Assembly (NCBI GenBank): GCA_030704615.1
Contig: CM060733.1
Span: forward strand, 17,792,001-17,856,000
DNA: 64,000 nt
DNA from: Takakia lepidozioides
Lineage: Eukaryota; Streptophyta; Takakiopsida; Takakiales; Takakiaceae
Reading direction: 5' to 3'
This document shows, piece by piece, positions 43,835-55,747 of the stretch (its first letter is position 1; the number at the start of each line of letters is the position of its first letter). Under the pieces are notes generated by a model. The model saw only the letters and a program-made list of their open reading frames with translations, was not told the DNA's origin and made no database searches. A program made the position numbers and the translations under genes.

Positions 43835-46800
43835 TTAGTCAGTGTATATGAATTGCCTCTTCCAGATCTTGGCACGCCTCTTGTTCCATATCTTGGGCAA
43901 ATACAATCTGTCATATGCAGTGCGGTCAGGCTTTATTATCTGCACCACACACCGTGTTGCTAGGATTAGTCTCCAGAATTTTGCAGCCCCATACATCAAT
44001 ACAGGAATACAACTAAGCCCACAAGTCAAGAGTACAATTACTTTGTGCAAGGCCCTTCCACAAAGGTGCATGGAAAACTCTTCTCCTCAACCCCAAGCAC
44101 CTTAAGAATGAGTGAAAAACGTATATCTGTTGGAGATGAACATACCAATTTGCAATATTCAAATAAACCAAAGAAAAGGCTTGACATGAGAGACACATGA
44201 AAGGCACGTGCACCCTGAAAATCCAACACAAACACATCCCAAGCATAGTCAGTTAAAACCCAGAAGTTAGTATCAAGATGCTATGAAATCTTCAAAAGCA
44301 AGACAGTTCCACACTCATAAGATACTCGAAGTTTAAGATAAACCAATGTCTCTGCAATTGATATAAGTGAAAAGAGAAAAAAACCTTTCCTGCACAATTG
44401 TGATGGTTTCAAAACTCTTCCTGCAGAAATAAGTCAATGTTGCAACAGGAAAATAGCATACTAACATAAACAATTGTGGCTTCTATACATGCTGTTCCTC
44501 TTTACTAGATTCTACAGCTCATACTGTTGGTTGCAGAATGTACCAAGCCCGTGAATAGACCAGTAGCTCCCTTCTCCTTCACCACCGTCATTGCAATCCT
44601 GATGATACCCTGAGGCACTCCACACTGCTGGCGTGTCTTCACTAGGTCCAGCTGCCAACAGCCAACATCCATGTTCAAACTAACACTCCCTAAGCTTTGA
44701 CAGAGCAGTTCTACTTTGATCAAAGGGGAAATTGACCTCCACATATATCTATTAGACTCACGACGAGAGTAGCGAGAGTCACCATGACGACTGTGGGGCT
44801 ACTTCCTGTACTTACAATGTACAACCTGCTATGCATTCCCCTCCAGAACTATCACTTCCAATTTTGCCACAAAATGTAGGACATGGATGCAGTCAAAAAA
44901 AGAACACCAATAGTAAACTAAAATAGATGTAAGCTTCAGCGCAGGAACCCAGAGAGTACATGATTCCTGGACATCTCAGAAAAGAGCTCGAACAAGTTCT
45001 TACCGGCATGGTGCATGTAGCAGCAATGGCCCCTGCACACGCTCCCAGTAGTAAATGCTCAGGCGTCCTGACAAACAGAATTTTTTTTGTTATTTCTCAT
45101 CCACACAATGCAAAGAAAAAATGTTTGCTCAGCTCAAGCTCTTGATTATTTGAAAATAAAATGCATTTAATGAACATACAATAATGCAGCAGATGACTCT
45201 ATAACTAAGCACCTCAGAAAGATGATGGAGACCAAAGAATAAGACCTTGCAGGTAGAAAGGAAAAGGTTTTAGCCCAAACATAGGCTAAGAGGGCGATTG
45301 GAGAGAGAGAATGTACTCGTAAGACATTGTTTGCCATAGCCTTATGGCCATAGAAACTGGGGAGAGAGAGGGAGACAGAATGTACTCATAACACATTGTT
45401 TGAGATAGAGATTGGAGAGAGAATGTACTCATAAGACGTTGTTTGCCGTAGCCTTGTGGCCATTGGAGATTGGGGGGGGGGAGGGAGAGAGGGAGGGGGG
45501 GGGGGGGGAGAGAGGGGACTCTCTGGTTCAGCTTGTGCAAGCAGATCTACCCCACACATGGTGCACAGTTCTGCAGGGGTAACACAATTGCAGTGGGCAA
45601 ATATGCAAGAGACATACGTAAGCTTCGAAACCTTGCGCTTAGCCTGTACCATGGACCTCATCTTCTCGTACACACTGAACTGCACCCACCGAAACATCCC
45701 ATTAAGCCTTCTGTCTGGCTTCTTTCTTTTGCTCACTATGATTTTCTAGAAGTTTTTCCTGTCTCACTAAGTATCCATGTTTACTTTGGGATACTCCAAC
45801 CACACTGGAACACAGATAAAAGAAGAATACACATCAACAAAGGCAAAAGAGTAGTCTGAACATACTTGTATTGCTATTTCTGGAACATCCCGCATGAGAG
45901 TTGGCCAAAACCCTCTGTACAAGCCACCGAGGCCTTCTGCCATAACAACTGACTGGTACGCTTCAAACACTGCCAGCCAGAAACCCATGTTCAACCAGGA
46001 GTACAATCTATAATTTCCTCTGTTTGAAAGTAGTGGTTTCAAATACGATCAGTACAGAGCATGCTATCATGCCCTTCTATGGTTGTGGTCTTAAGAACTG
46101 CACACGACTAAATCCCTTGGCATGCCACTAAGCTCTCAGATGGTATCAGGAGCTGCAGTGTCACTGTCAACATACAGCCTTTGAATTGAACCCAGGAAAC
46201 AAGGTTGAAGAAACACAGATAGGAAGAGGTGAATTTCACTAAGGGTACCACCAGCCACTAAGCGTCCAGAGGTTAATGAACCAACTTGAAAACATCAAAG
46301 CTATGGGTAACTTCCATGTTTCAACGGTGTCATGTGCTAAGGCTACAAGAAGCATCCAGCTTTGACAAAACAGAAGGAAATGAAAACCAGTCCAGCCCCA
46401 AGAATGTGGCAAATGATAGTATACGGAGACACATCAAAGGCATATTGCAAACTGATAAACTCCCTCAGCTAAAAGTCTAAGAGAGTAGAAAAGAGAGGGG
46501 CAGAAAAATGTACCATTTGAGTGCATATAAGCTTGCACTCGATGCTTCAATGTATCAGCAGGAACCTACAACCAACCCCAAGACCGGTTACTTAGCTCCT
46601 TGCCTACCAGCTGGCAATGGAGAACCGAGAAATACAGAACCTGCGTATACTTTGACGCCCTGACCCTGGTACACATATACAGGAAATTAAAGATCCTGCA
46701 TAAAATTTGTCCTTATGGTGCAGTGCAATCCAGTCACCCCCTGCACTGCATCCAGTCTAGAGCAACACAGGTTACATGTAGAAGCATTAGACACTCCAAA

Positions 46801-48309
46801 TACTTATGCGCATGAGAGTCATAGATGAAGACGAGATCAGCAAAACAGGAGGAAAGTTCTGTACCCGGACTATAGAGGCTGCAATGGTACCCATAGAAGC
46901 AGAGGCCACATGCACCAATCCTGGTGGCAGACATTTCTCCAACTTTTGCTTTGAAGCTGCTCAGCACAATTAACACCATAGCACAATAAAATCTCTCCCT
47001 CACATTTGTACTTCCTCTTATTTCACACTATGCAAACAAACTACTTGCATGTACAACTATTCCTATGTGTGATATTGGCACAAATTTTCGTGTAAAAAAA
47101 CAAATCAATTAGTAAGAAAGAAGCTCACATTCATACACGGCAAAATATAGGAGTGCATTAGGCACAGTGCCAAGGATAGCTCCCATCACTCCACGGTACA
47201 AATCTGCAGGCCCTTTCAAGAACCAATTATCAATGCCAAGAGGGCCTATCCCAATGGCATGTGATGAAATTTTTTGCCTCCATTTCCGAAGCATCTTTGG
47301 TGGATCCTGTATTTGCATTCTTGTCTTCACGGTATCAACAGGATGGCCACCAACCTACAGAATCATGATAGCCCACCACTCAACAACCTAATGCAATAGA
47401 ATTACATAAATCAGCCATCAGCCACACCCAAAAGGCTGAGGAGCAGGGGTCCAGGATAAAGGACCAGTAAGTACTTTCCCAAACTACACTGTGCTTTCTA
47501 ATTTCTGACTTCTGTTTCCAAACATGAAATGCATAAACAGATGAAAGGTGTGTACTCTGCATTTGTACGAACTGCGGTGGAAAGAAGTGACTACAAGATC
47601 AGAAATTTGAGTCAATGAATATCTGCGTCACAAGCCCTGCCAACCATCTTGAATATGGCTGAACCATCTGAGGCAAGTTTCAAATACTAGTCACATGATA
47701 AAAAGTAGTCTTAACACCTAGAGGCAGGTATATATCTGGGGATGATAGATTTTATCATTAAGTTGCACTGTTCTGCTTTCCGTACAGAAGACAAAGGCAT
47801 AGATAGGGAGGTGAAAAAGAGAACGCTAAGACAGACAGTGATGAAGAAAATAACACACAGACAGAAGAGCACAAATTTTAGCAAACAGAGAAATGAAACG
47901 AAATGGTACTTAGAAAACACACCTGAGACAAGGTTCTAGCCATGGTGCCTGCACAGATATGATTGAGAGCAGTCTCCGCTGCAGAAGGGCTCGTGTAATC
48001 AAAGAAAGGAAGCTGCATCTTCCATGTCACCTCAGAACGGACGCTCTCAGTTGGTAATACTTCTGGGCAGCGCACTGAAGAAAAACTGATTTTCACATTA
48101 TTATTCGAGATCTTAGAACCAGGGGGTGTTTTCTGGGGTCGATGTTCAAGTCGATGCTGAATATTCTCGACGAAACCTTTGGAAATCTTAGGGTACACTC
48201 CTTCTGTTGAAAAACAGAGCTCTTCATGCACAAATCTCCAAACCCCATGCATCGGTGAGCCCGATTGGTCATCCACCTCTTTGCCAAGTCTAACCATCCC
48301 TGAAGCCAT
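43835..48309 (-). CDS. Mitochondrial carrier (SLC25) family protein
   Basis: Ten exons join without a frame break to 422 residues: 48309-47923, 47354-47129, 46956-46865, 46565-46514, 45969-45866, 45679-45618, 45067-45004, 44651-44544, 44214-44146, 43939-43835 (TAA). The three signature repeats of inner-membrane carriers are present: HPVDTVKTR, VPADTLKHR and MPLDLVKTR (P-x-[DE]-x-x-[KR]-x-[KR]). Matching second-helix motifs are LYRG, LYRG and a weaker LFTG. About 125 residues precede the first repeat (starts MASGMVRLGKEVDDQSG), so a targeting or regulatory extension is likely. The C-terminus is a basic tail (KIWNKRRAKIWKRQF). The middle repeat resembles the S-adenosylmethionine/mitoferrin-type groups in general form, but substrate cannot be assigned. 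The ATG at 48309 is the first in frame after upstream stops. The last exon is the least certain. Confidence 0.88.
45290..45475 (-). mobile_element. Three clustered LINE 3'-terminal fragments in a carrier intron
   Basis: In the intron between exons 45679-45618 and 45067-45004, the LINE 3' end (plus-strand ATGTACTCATAAGACGTTG type) occurs three times at about 45309, 45378 and 45422, each after a GA-rich run, followed by a G/GA-rich tract to 45518. They are very short 3' copies placed next to one another. Confidence 0.7.
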
Positions 48310-50760
48310 GGCAATTGAGAAAAGATACGTAGGGGTTGAAGACACCAGTCCAAATGCCTCACCTCCAACAAGAAGCTATATCTGTATGGTGGATGAGATA
48401 TGGCCTTTCAGGAGAGCCCGGACAAGTAAACAGGGAAGACGTGATACCGGGCCCAGAGAGCTGGCCCAGCGAAAGAGAGATGGAGAAGAGTGAAGAATGT
48501 GAAGGCATATAATGTATTTGCCAAAAGCTACAGCCTTCAGTGGACATGTATACACTGAAAGGAAAGATCGAAAACTGGACATATAGGACAAAGTGAACCA
48601 GAATAGAATGCTGGAGTCTGTTTTGGAAGAAAAACACTGGCTTCCGTAGGGGGAAGAGCAAATATTACACGACAAATCGTGATTACAAAGGAGTGATTAC
48701 AAATTGAAGTCTTGTCGACAAATTCTGATGGAAAGAACATACAGCCACTTCCCCTGAAGTGAGACAGAGGAGCCTACGTGGCGGTTAGCACATCAGGCCC
48801 AGCGAAGAACGACTGCAAACCCCTTGCGACATCTGCAGAAACTGATTCACGGTATCCTCCAGCTTTACTTGAATCAATGTACTTGAGGCTTAATCACAAA
48901 GAGTTTCTGTAGTTGCAACCCGATCAGCTCGGCTGTAAACTATTCGGTGTCTCATATGGATCCAAAGAAGCAGCTCCTCTAGTTCATCAACGCTTCAAAT
49001 TCAGCCTCCTGCTGCTCGGGGATTGCTTCCTTGCTTCGTTGCGATAATGAATGTGCCAAATGAGACCGGTCAGCTAAACTGATACTACTTGTAGATGACT
49101 TCTGCCTCGCTTTCAGCGCTAGACACACAGAATATGCAAGATCACATGAAAACAACCTCCAGAGACACAATGCAAGCTGGATAACCTTACAAAACAGCCC
49201 GTCAGACAGAGACGACACCACCGTTGCAGACCGCAGGTTTCTGTTGCAACTCCAGAAATCCTTCGAGTATCGATAGAGCGAAAATAAGACGACATCTAAA
49301 TGCTTTCCTTGATAGTGCTTACTGAGAAAGATAAAAGGGCGGATCAGCTGTTGAAAAAGGCTGAAAAAGAGTGTAGCAAGAGAGAGGCAAGCTCAGAAGT
49401 CCCTGACAACGAATCGCATAAACTCCAGATATTCTTCATGTATCCATAGAGCGAAAATAAGACGACGTCTAAATGCTTTCCTTGATAGTGCTTACTGAGA
49501 AAGATAAAAACGCGGATCAGCTGTTGAAAGAGGCTGAAAAAAAGTGTAGCAAGAGAGAGGCAAGCTCAGAAGTCCATGACAACAAATCGCATAAACTCCA
49601 GAAAGCCCCTGCCACACTCTACTCTAATAATACTCTTGCAGGCCAGACCGCGAGGCACAAAATCTGTGCATAGCCTCGCCTCGTAAAACATCACACTCCT
49701 CTCACAACAACGCTACTCATCACAATTCAGGCCCTCCCTCTCCCCACCGACGCTCATTGCCTCACAGTACGCCTGCACGCCCTGCCTGAGAGCACTCACG
49801 GCACGCGGCACACTGTGACTGGACTTGATCCGCGTTACCCCCGTGAAAACCCCAGTGTGGCCTCCAATTATAGGCGGGAATCCTTTCACTCTTACTTTCA
49901 CTCCACCCCTTCGTCAAATTTATCACAGCATATTCTCTCCAGTTATACACACCCTTCGAGTGCCACATGGATGAGGAGCTGGACAACTCGACATCCTTCC
50001 ATACGGATGTAGATGCTGCCTCGTTAATGACAAATATTTATCATCCATCTTGTGGATGTTGGCTAGACTTGTGTTTGGATGATAGATGAATGTTCATTTG
50101 TGTTGTGTTTGGATGCGATGAGGTGGATCGTCGCAGAGCTACAGCGCCGGATAATGACACGTAAAGCGCAGTGCCCGGAATGTTGGCCGGCACTCGCGCG
50201 CAGGCGGCGGGCCGCCAGCGTGCGGCGCTGGTTCGTAGCGTACGTCGGGCAGCAGGCTTGGGGCAGCGGGTGGATGGAGGGGAGGCGGTCAAAACGCCGG
50301 GGGGACCCAGCGGGGAAAAGGTGGTAGATATTTGACAGAAGGCATCGCGCGAGGGATATCCTGCTGTGCGTCTCTCCAAAGATGCTGCCTGCGCTAAAAG
50401 TTGAGCGTGCCCACATGGACGCAACAGAATGCTGCTCTGTCTGCTCGCAGGGTTTACGTGGAGCTGATTGGAACAGTGTGGGAACAGATTTACTGATTGT
50501 AATCTTGATTGATAACCAATCTGTTCAGTGCGAGTTGCTGGGATCATTTTCTTGGAAAGTGCAAAGAGAGTGAACGAATTACAGCCGAAAAGGTGGAAGC
50601 ATTGCATGTAGACTGTAGAGATGGAGGAATTCGTTTGATGTTATTGGGAAGGGAGGGACTTGATGCATGTAGGGCATTGTTGAATCTAGAAGAGCGATCT
50701 GAGTGGGATAGATTTGGGGGAGGAGGAAGCAGGGGGTCATCTGCAGATTTGCCGATCGAC
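48310..50760. other. Divergent intergenic region: carrier and SDHAF4 5' flanks
   Basis: Lies between the minus-strand carrier and the plus-strand SDHAF4, so it must hold both promoters. A 157-bp tandem duplication is at 49273-49602. A GC-rich stretch at 50150-50310 is the likeliest upstream region of SDHAF4. Longer open frames here lack ATG or domains. Confidence 0.5.
49273..49602 (+). repeat. 157-bp tandem duplication
   Basis: 49273-49429 and 49446-49602 are about 94% identical, offset 173 bp. Both keep one open frame with a charged, helical-looking peptide (TEKDKNADQLLKEAEKKCSK in the second copy). No family is recognised and no splice model is evident. It could be a duplicated exon or chance. 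Confidence 0.7.
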
Positions 50761-51174
50761 ATGGCTATGGGCAGATTGCGCAGCTTGGGTAGCTCTATTC
50801 AGCGTCTCGTAGTTTCCCCCATGCCTGAAGCTGTTTCCTCTTTGCCATTTAGGTCTATGCACAGCAGCGTTCGTGTTTCTCCTGACATTGCTCGTTTCAC
50901 TCGCGGGTTGGTTCTTCCCTTCCGCACAATTGAGACAGCGGCCAATGTACCTCCAGCTCCAGGAAGCTCTCCGATTCCCCCGGAAGAAGAAGGTGGGGGA
51001 GACAAGGGATGGGCTGCGGTGGAAGGGGGAGAAAAGGATGTGGACGATGAGGATGAGGATGGCGATGGGGGAGAGATGAAGAACCCAGTGACAGGAGAGA
51101 TAGGAGGTCCTAGAGGGCCTGAGCCGACGCGCTACGGTGACTGGGAGAAGGGGGGCCGCTGTTCAGATTTTTGA
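50761..51174 (+). CDS. SDHAF4: Succinate dehydrogenase assembly factor 4
   Basis: Single exon, 137 residues, ATG at 50761 chosen because it gives a mitochondrial-type presequence ([17 protein letters not shown], basic and Ser-rich, no acids) and the normal size for the family. The C-terminal block [19 protein letters not shown] followed by [11 protein letters not shown] to the stop is the diagnostic SDHAF4 (DUF1674) signature. The factor binds flavinylated SdhA in the matrix and helps complex II assembly. An acidic linker (about residues 83-107, many Asp/Glu) precedes the signature. The open frame extends upstream to about 50509 without ATG-supported homology. Confidence 0.93.
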   Translation: MAMGRLRSLGSSIQRLVVSPMPEAVSSLPFRSMHSSVRVSPDIARFTRGLVLPFRTIETAANVPPAPGSSPIPPEEEGGGDKGWAAVEGGEKDVDDEDEDGDGGEMKNPVTGEIGGPRGPEPTRYGDWEKGGRCSDF

Positions 51175-52559
51175 AGTCTGTGCACGGTAAACCTCTGTCT
51201 CTCTCTGTCTCTGTCTCTGTCTCTTTCTCTGGTAATAGTAATTCTCTCCATTTCTTTTCTCCAGTTTAGCTACGTAACAATCTGCCCTGTATATCTCTGT
51301 GATCCAACCTAATGTGCTTGAAGATGCCCTAAAACATTGTCATAGAGTAGTGTCCATGTGATAACTGTCTATGGACACATTAGGTTCGTTTTCTGAACCG
51401 AAAGCTCATTAGCGGGGTTTGCATTACGATAAGAGGTTACGTCCCGTCTTTGTGGTATCACTATGGACTCTCCGGAATACGTTTGGAGCAGTGATAGTAC
51501 TGCAAGCTTATTGCTGGGTTGTGCAATGGCGATGGATGAGGGGCTGAGCTTGTTGTGAGCACTTGCTCTGATGTTGCTCTGATGTTCTCTGATGTTCTCA
51601 AATGGGCACTTTTTCAGCATATGTTCACTAGATCTATGGTGTTGGATTTGTGATCACAAGTCAATTGATTGACTGGTATGCTGACCACAGGAAGTGCAGG
51701 GTCCAGGATTGAGCCACGGGCTGATGAACAACTATTGTGGGGGACCCCAGCAAAAATGTGCATGTGGTGGCTGCAAAATTCCCACTCTAAAGGTGCTCCC
51801 CCCTAAACAGTAATTCAGGAGGGCCATCGGGCCTGTGATATACTCTGGCATGGGGTGGTTGATTCATAACTTCTCTAGTTTCTGTGGACCTCTCCTTGTG
51901 TAGGTGTGGTGTTTGTGTGTGCACCATATACACATGGGAAAGAGCCACAGTCAAATTTTTCAAAGGAACTGCTGTGCTTTCAACTGAAAACCTTTATTGT
52001 TTGACAGGTCCCTCCCACATTTCCTTTACTAATGGACAGCTGGGGTTTTGGCAGTTGCCGGGGCAGAGACAACTTTTTCTTCAGCTCTGGGGTCTCGCCG
52101 ATTTCATTTGGTGGTTCATGTCTTTGAACTTCCACTGGATAAGGGCAGTATATTCATTTCAGCCAGTTACATGTGAATAGTAGAGTTGTTTTGCAGATCG
52201 GTGACAGGCAAATGCCAAATAGCAAATGGCAGAGTATGACGACCAATATTGACATATCAAAAGTAAATCATGTTCGTCTGTATGTTGGGTTGGTAAAACC
52301 TTGTGTTTGGAAGAAGCTTCACCTTAACCGGCCGCCAGGCCCAAAATGAGCTGCTGCGGTTGTTCAATCCACAGATGATTTTTCAGATATGGATAGTTTC
52401 ACAGGATTTTTAGTTGACATGGGAGACCACTTTGCACGCAGTTTGGATTGGATGCTGCCTGTGAGAAGCTAATGTGGAGAGAAGGAGAGTTTCCAGCTTG
52501 TAAATGGGCCATCCTTGTGGAGCTCTGTTTCTCCACGTAAAGCGAATTTGTCCAAATCG
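51175..52559. other. SDHAF4 3' flank, noncoding
   Basis: A CTCTGT microsatellite (about 51193-51233) lies just after the stop, probably in the 3' untranslated region. Repeated GATGTT(G)CTCT near 51570-51595. No further gene is recognised. Confidence 0.5.
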
Positions 52560-52800
52560 CCTCATTTCACGGGCACTGACAGTAATCCTTGAAGATAATA
52601 ATTAGAAAATAAATGTGAAATTTAGAATTGAAACATTTTTTATTTTCACCTCGATGGAAAATAATAATATTAAATTAAATGCAAGGAACAAGAACGAAAA
52701 GATAAGATGGAATTGGAGGATAAATATGAAGAGAACTGAACGTAACAGAATTCAATGTGATAAAACTGAAAGGAATTGAGTATAAGGGAGCTGAATGGAA
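52560..52800 (-). repeat. AT-rich dispersed repeat, copy 2
   Basis: Reverse complement matches 60575-60812 in the same block order: TTCAGTTCTCTTCA, ATCTTTTCG, TTGTTCCTTGCATTTAATT, CCATCGAGGTGA, and finally TAATTATTATCTTCAAGGA and ATTACTGTC. The match extends beyond the AT-rich core, so this is a real element family. Confidence 0.65.
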
Positions 52801-53102
52801 GTGTGGACAACCAAGTTGTGAGCCCAGTGGTAATGGGCACAAACCACCTGGGAAGTTGGTGTGGGTTCACCAATTGGTGTTGCAAAGGTGTCAACCAGTG
52901 TTGGACTGGTATACTGATAAAAAACTGGTATATCAAGGGGCCTGATTTGTGAGCTGTCACTCCCAGGTGTTTCCCTTATTATTATTATTATTTTAAAACT
53001 GGTATTAATATTTGTTCATATACTGGTAGGAAGTACCAGAAAAATAATAAAATGTACATGCCTCATGGCCTCTGGTCTTGGTTATTTTTTTCAAGACTCC
53101 TC

Positions 53103-53934
53103 TTAACCCTTAAGTTCCCAAGCCTTTTTTTGACATTTTACCAATTTTGGGTACCCAGCTGCAGTAAATTTCCCCTAGAAACCTACCAAAAATCATCCAG
53201 AGATTCCAGCCTTATAGCAATGGCCCCAGCTCATTTATGCATGACATACCAAAAAATGAGCCAAGTCCACCGTGGAAATTGTGAGATGATAGCGTTGGCC
53301 CGGACCTCAAATATCAGGTCCCAAAAAAGAAGTGAGAAAGAAATTGGTTTGACCAAATCAAAACCTAGCTTTATCCAATTTTGCTTGCCCCAAGACCCAC
53401 CATTTCCAAATCAATAGTGGAGTGGCTATGACCCCACTAAATTGCAGGTCCAACTGATTTTTTCACCTATGGTTGCTTTGCATGCAATTACATAGGGGTT
53501 GAAATCTCAAAATTGACAAGAAAAAATGTGCCTCCAAATGAAGTACTTTTTTTTCTACAAATTTCTTAAAAGCCAATGGTAGATGTGTGTATGTAATGCT
53601 CACACACCACAAGGTGAAGTGCTTTTTCCAAAATTGCTAATTTTCTGCCAAAAATGGCCTTTGGAGTGCAATCTGTTTTGGGCTTGTTTACCTGCTACGT
53701 CAGCGGTCAACAAGCCCTTTTCAGGCCCCAAAACGTAAATGAGAGATCTAAGATATTTTTTGTAGGTCGAGCTTTTGTTTTTTTTTTAATTTTGTTTTTT
53801 GCATCATACTCGAGACAAATCCCTTCTCATTAAAGCTTCAGGAGTGGGCCCCATCAGATTAGATCTGCAAAAATTAGGTCGAACTGCAAATTCAAAGTGA
53901 CCCGATTCAGGTCTCTTGGGAACTTAAGGGTTAA
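53103..53934. mobile_element. piggyBac-like MITE (832 bp, TTAA ends)
   Basis: Perfect 20-bp terminal inverted repeats: TTAACCCTTAAGTTCCCAAG at 53103-53122 and its reverse complement at 53915-53934. The outer TTAA fits piggyBac target choice and the CCC start fits piggyBac ends. No transposase is inside. It shares the first 11 bases and a CCCA block with the MITE at 35081-35637; interiors differ. Confidence 0.75.
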
Positions 53935-54895
53935 TATGAGTTAAAGGACCTCCGTCCCCTTTCTTAAAAACCAGAAAAAAAATAAAAAAATCAGACCAGT
54001 CTGGTATCACCTCACGCCAAAGCCCACAATGCCAAGTATTCGGTAAGGAGCCGAGGGAAAGACCGATGGCTCCGCGAAAGGCGGTGAGGAGGCTGAGGGA
54101 CTTAGAAAAATTCCGCTCTCCTCCTTGACCTCACCTAGCGCTGAGTACCCGTCCGGCTGGCTCTCGATGCCTCTGGTTTCCAAGACAATGATGTTCTTTG
54201 CAAGAACGCCGCCCTAAACAAGCTCTGCATTCATTCGAGCCATTCTAAATTCATGATCTAAATTCATTTCCCCATCTTCCCCCCCCAAAAGCACCTGAGT
54301 GCAGGCATTGTGATGTTCTCCCCCCTTTTTTCTTCCCTACTTATCTTTGGCAAGTGTGCCCAGCATTAACCCCATTCTCTGGCTCCCCCCTTTGCGTGTT
54401 CTGCAGCTTGTCGGCCTTGGAAGGTTCCAGTTGGATGAATTGCCCCCGTTGGGGGAATGCCTCCGCGTGAGCCTGGACGCATGAGCGTGTGAGCACGTGA
54501 GCGCAATCAGGCTCACGCCACGTCAGCAGTTCTCGCCACATTGGTTCACGGGTGTTCAGCACGTCAGCAGTCCTTGCCAGTGTAGTTGACGCCACGTCAC
54601 GTCATGCCACGTCATTTCCATAGGCACGGACCTATAACCGCGGACAGAACAGGCGGAAGGGGAGAATGCTAGATTGTGAGCCCAAAGGCGTGAGGTAGGT
54701 GTCTATTTCCGCGGAATGATTTATCTTTTCCAGTCATTGCAGACTGCATCTTTAACATCCATCCCACCGCCGCCCCTCGTGTCATAAACTGCAATTTAAT
54801 AAGTATGCGATTGCCGAAATGAGACCTTTATCCCTCCCATAAAAAGGAGAATGAGTGTGCTAGTTTCAATATGCTTTTGTATCAGACGATAACAA
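53935..54895. other. Noncoding region upstream of the second Ty3 element
   Basis: No gene recognised. Contains the ACGT-core cluster described separately (54477-54625). Confidence 0.45.
54477..54625. promoter_or_regulatory. Cluster of ACGT-core motifs
   Basis: CCACGTCA, GCACGTCA, CACGTGAG and related ACGT cores occur at least six times in 150 bp, with repeated CAGCAGT(T/C)CT. In plants such cores bind bZIP factors. No host gene starts nearby, so this may be enhancer DNA of the following Ty3 element or chance repetition. Confidence 0.35.
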
Positions 54896-55382
54896 GGTGT
54901 GGTAGCAGTTCCCAGTGCAGATCCCCAACCATCAAAGTTAGCCGGAGTGGAATTGTCGCGGCCCTTTTGCCTTGAGGGCAAGGGGTCGGGACACGAGAGG
55001 GGCTGCCCCTGTGGTGGGGGCAGTGGCAACAATAGATGCGGGGGCTGAAGCACCCTTGAGTGCCCAAGGCACTCGAGGAGGCGGAGGCGCTCACTAGGTG
55101 GAGCCCCGCACACCGGGTTGCGGTGGGGGTGGCTCCACAAGGGGGTGGCGGTAGCTTAGTGGGACTTAGTGGGACTTAGTGGGGGTGGCATAGGACTCAC
55201 CATGGGGTGGAGACCTTGTGGTGGGAGTCGTGGGGAGTCTTGGGACTCATCACGGTCCAATGGGGCCGTGGTGGGTGGGCCAAGACTCACCGCGACTCAT
55301 CACCGGGAATCGAGGGTCTTCGTGGTGGTTCGCCATAAAATGGCATGGTTGTTTGTGAAACCCCCGCGGACAGTCACAGAAG

Positions 55383-55691
55383 TATATATAGGGGAGTAGT
55401 AACCCCGAGAACGGTGCAAGCCCGTTGGTGACCAAAAACTAGTGAGTAAGCGAGCGAGCCGGAAAGCGACCAAGGAGTGGGGAGCTATTCCGGACTGCCA
55501 TCTACCAAAGGGAATTTCCACTAAACCCAAATTGGTGGAGGGTCTGTTGGAAGAGTAAAGGGGGACCGTTATGTCCCGGTGAGCAGCCGAAGCTCCGAGT
55601 TGGCCTGGCGGCCAGGTTGGGAGTTAGGCGCACGCATCAAAGCGAGTAACTATGACTTGAAGGGGAGCTTACCGAAGTGAGGTGCGGGACA
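55383..55691 (+). promoter_or_regulatory. Inner part of the 5' LTR of Ty3 element 2 (TATA to LTR end)
   Basis: TATATATA at 55383-55390 lies about 310 bp before the tRNA primer site, as expected for the LTR transcription start. The LTR probably ends at ...GGGACA (55691). Its left boundary was not determined and no 3' LTR copy is in the window. Tandem GACTTAGTGG units near 55155-55185 may belong to it. Confidence 0.55.
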
Positions 55692-55693
55692 CT

Positions 55694-55705
55694 TGGTATT
55701 AGAGC
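55694..55705 (+). other. Primer-binding site, initiator-Met tRNA type
   Basis: TGGTATTAGAGC differs by one base from TGGTATCAGAGC, the complement of the plant initiator Met tRNA 3' end used by many Ty3 elements. It lies two bases after the candidate LTR end and 43 bp before the gag ATG. Confidence 0.75.
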
Positions 55706-55747
55706 CTAGAGTTCAGTACGCGATCGTCCTTGAGATCGACCTCATCA

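Noticed and set aside
50041-50607. 188-codon minus-strand open frame upstream of SDHAF4
   Set aside because: No domain, composition reflects GC-rich DNA, and it overlaps the likely SDHAF4 promoter.
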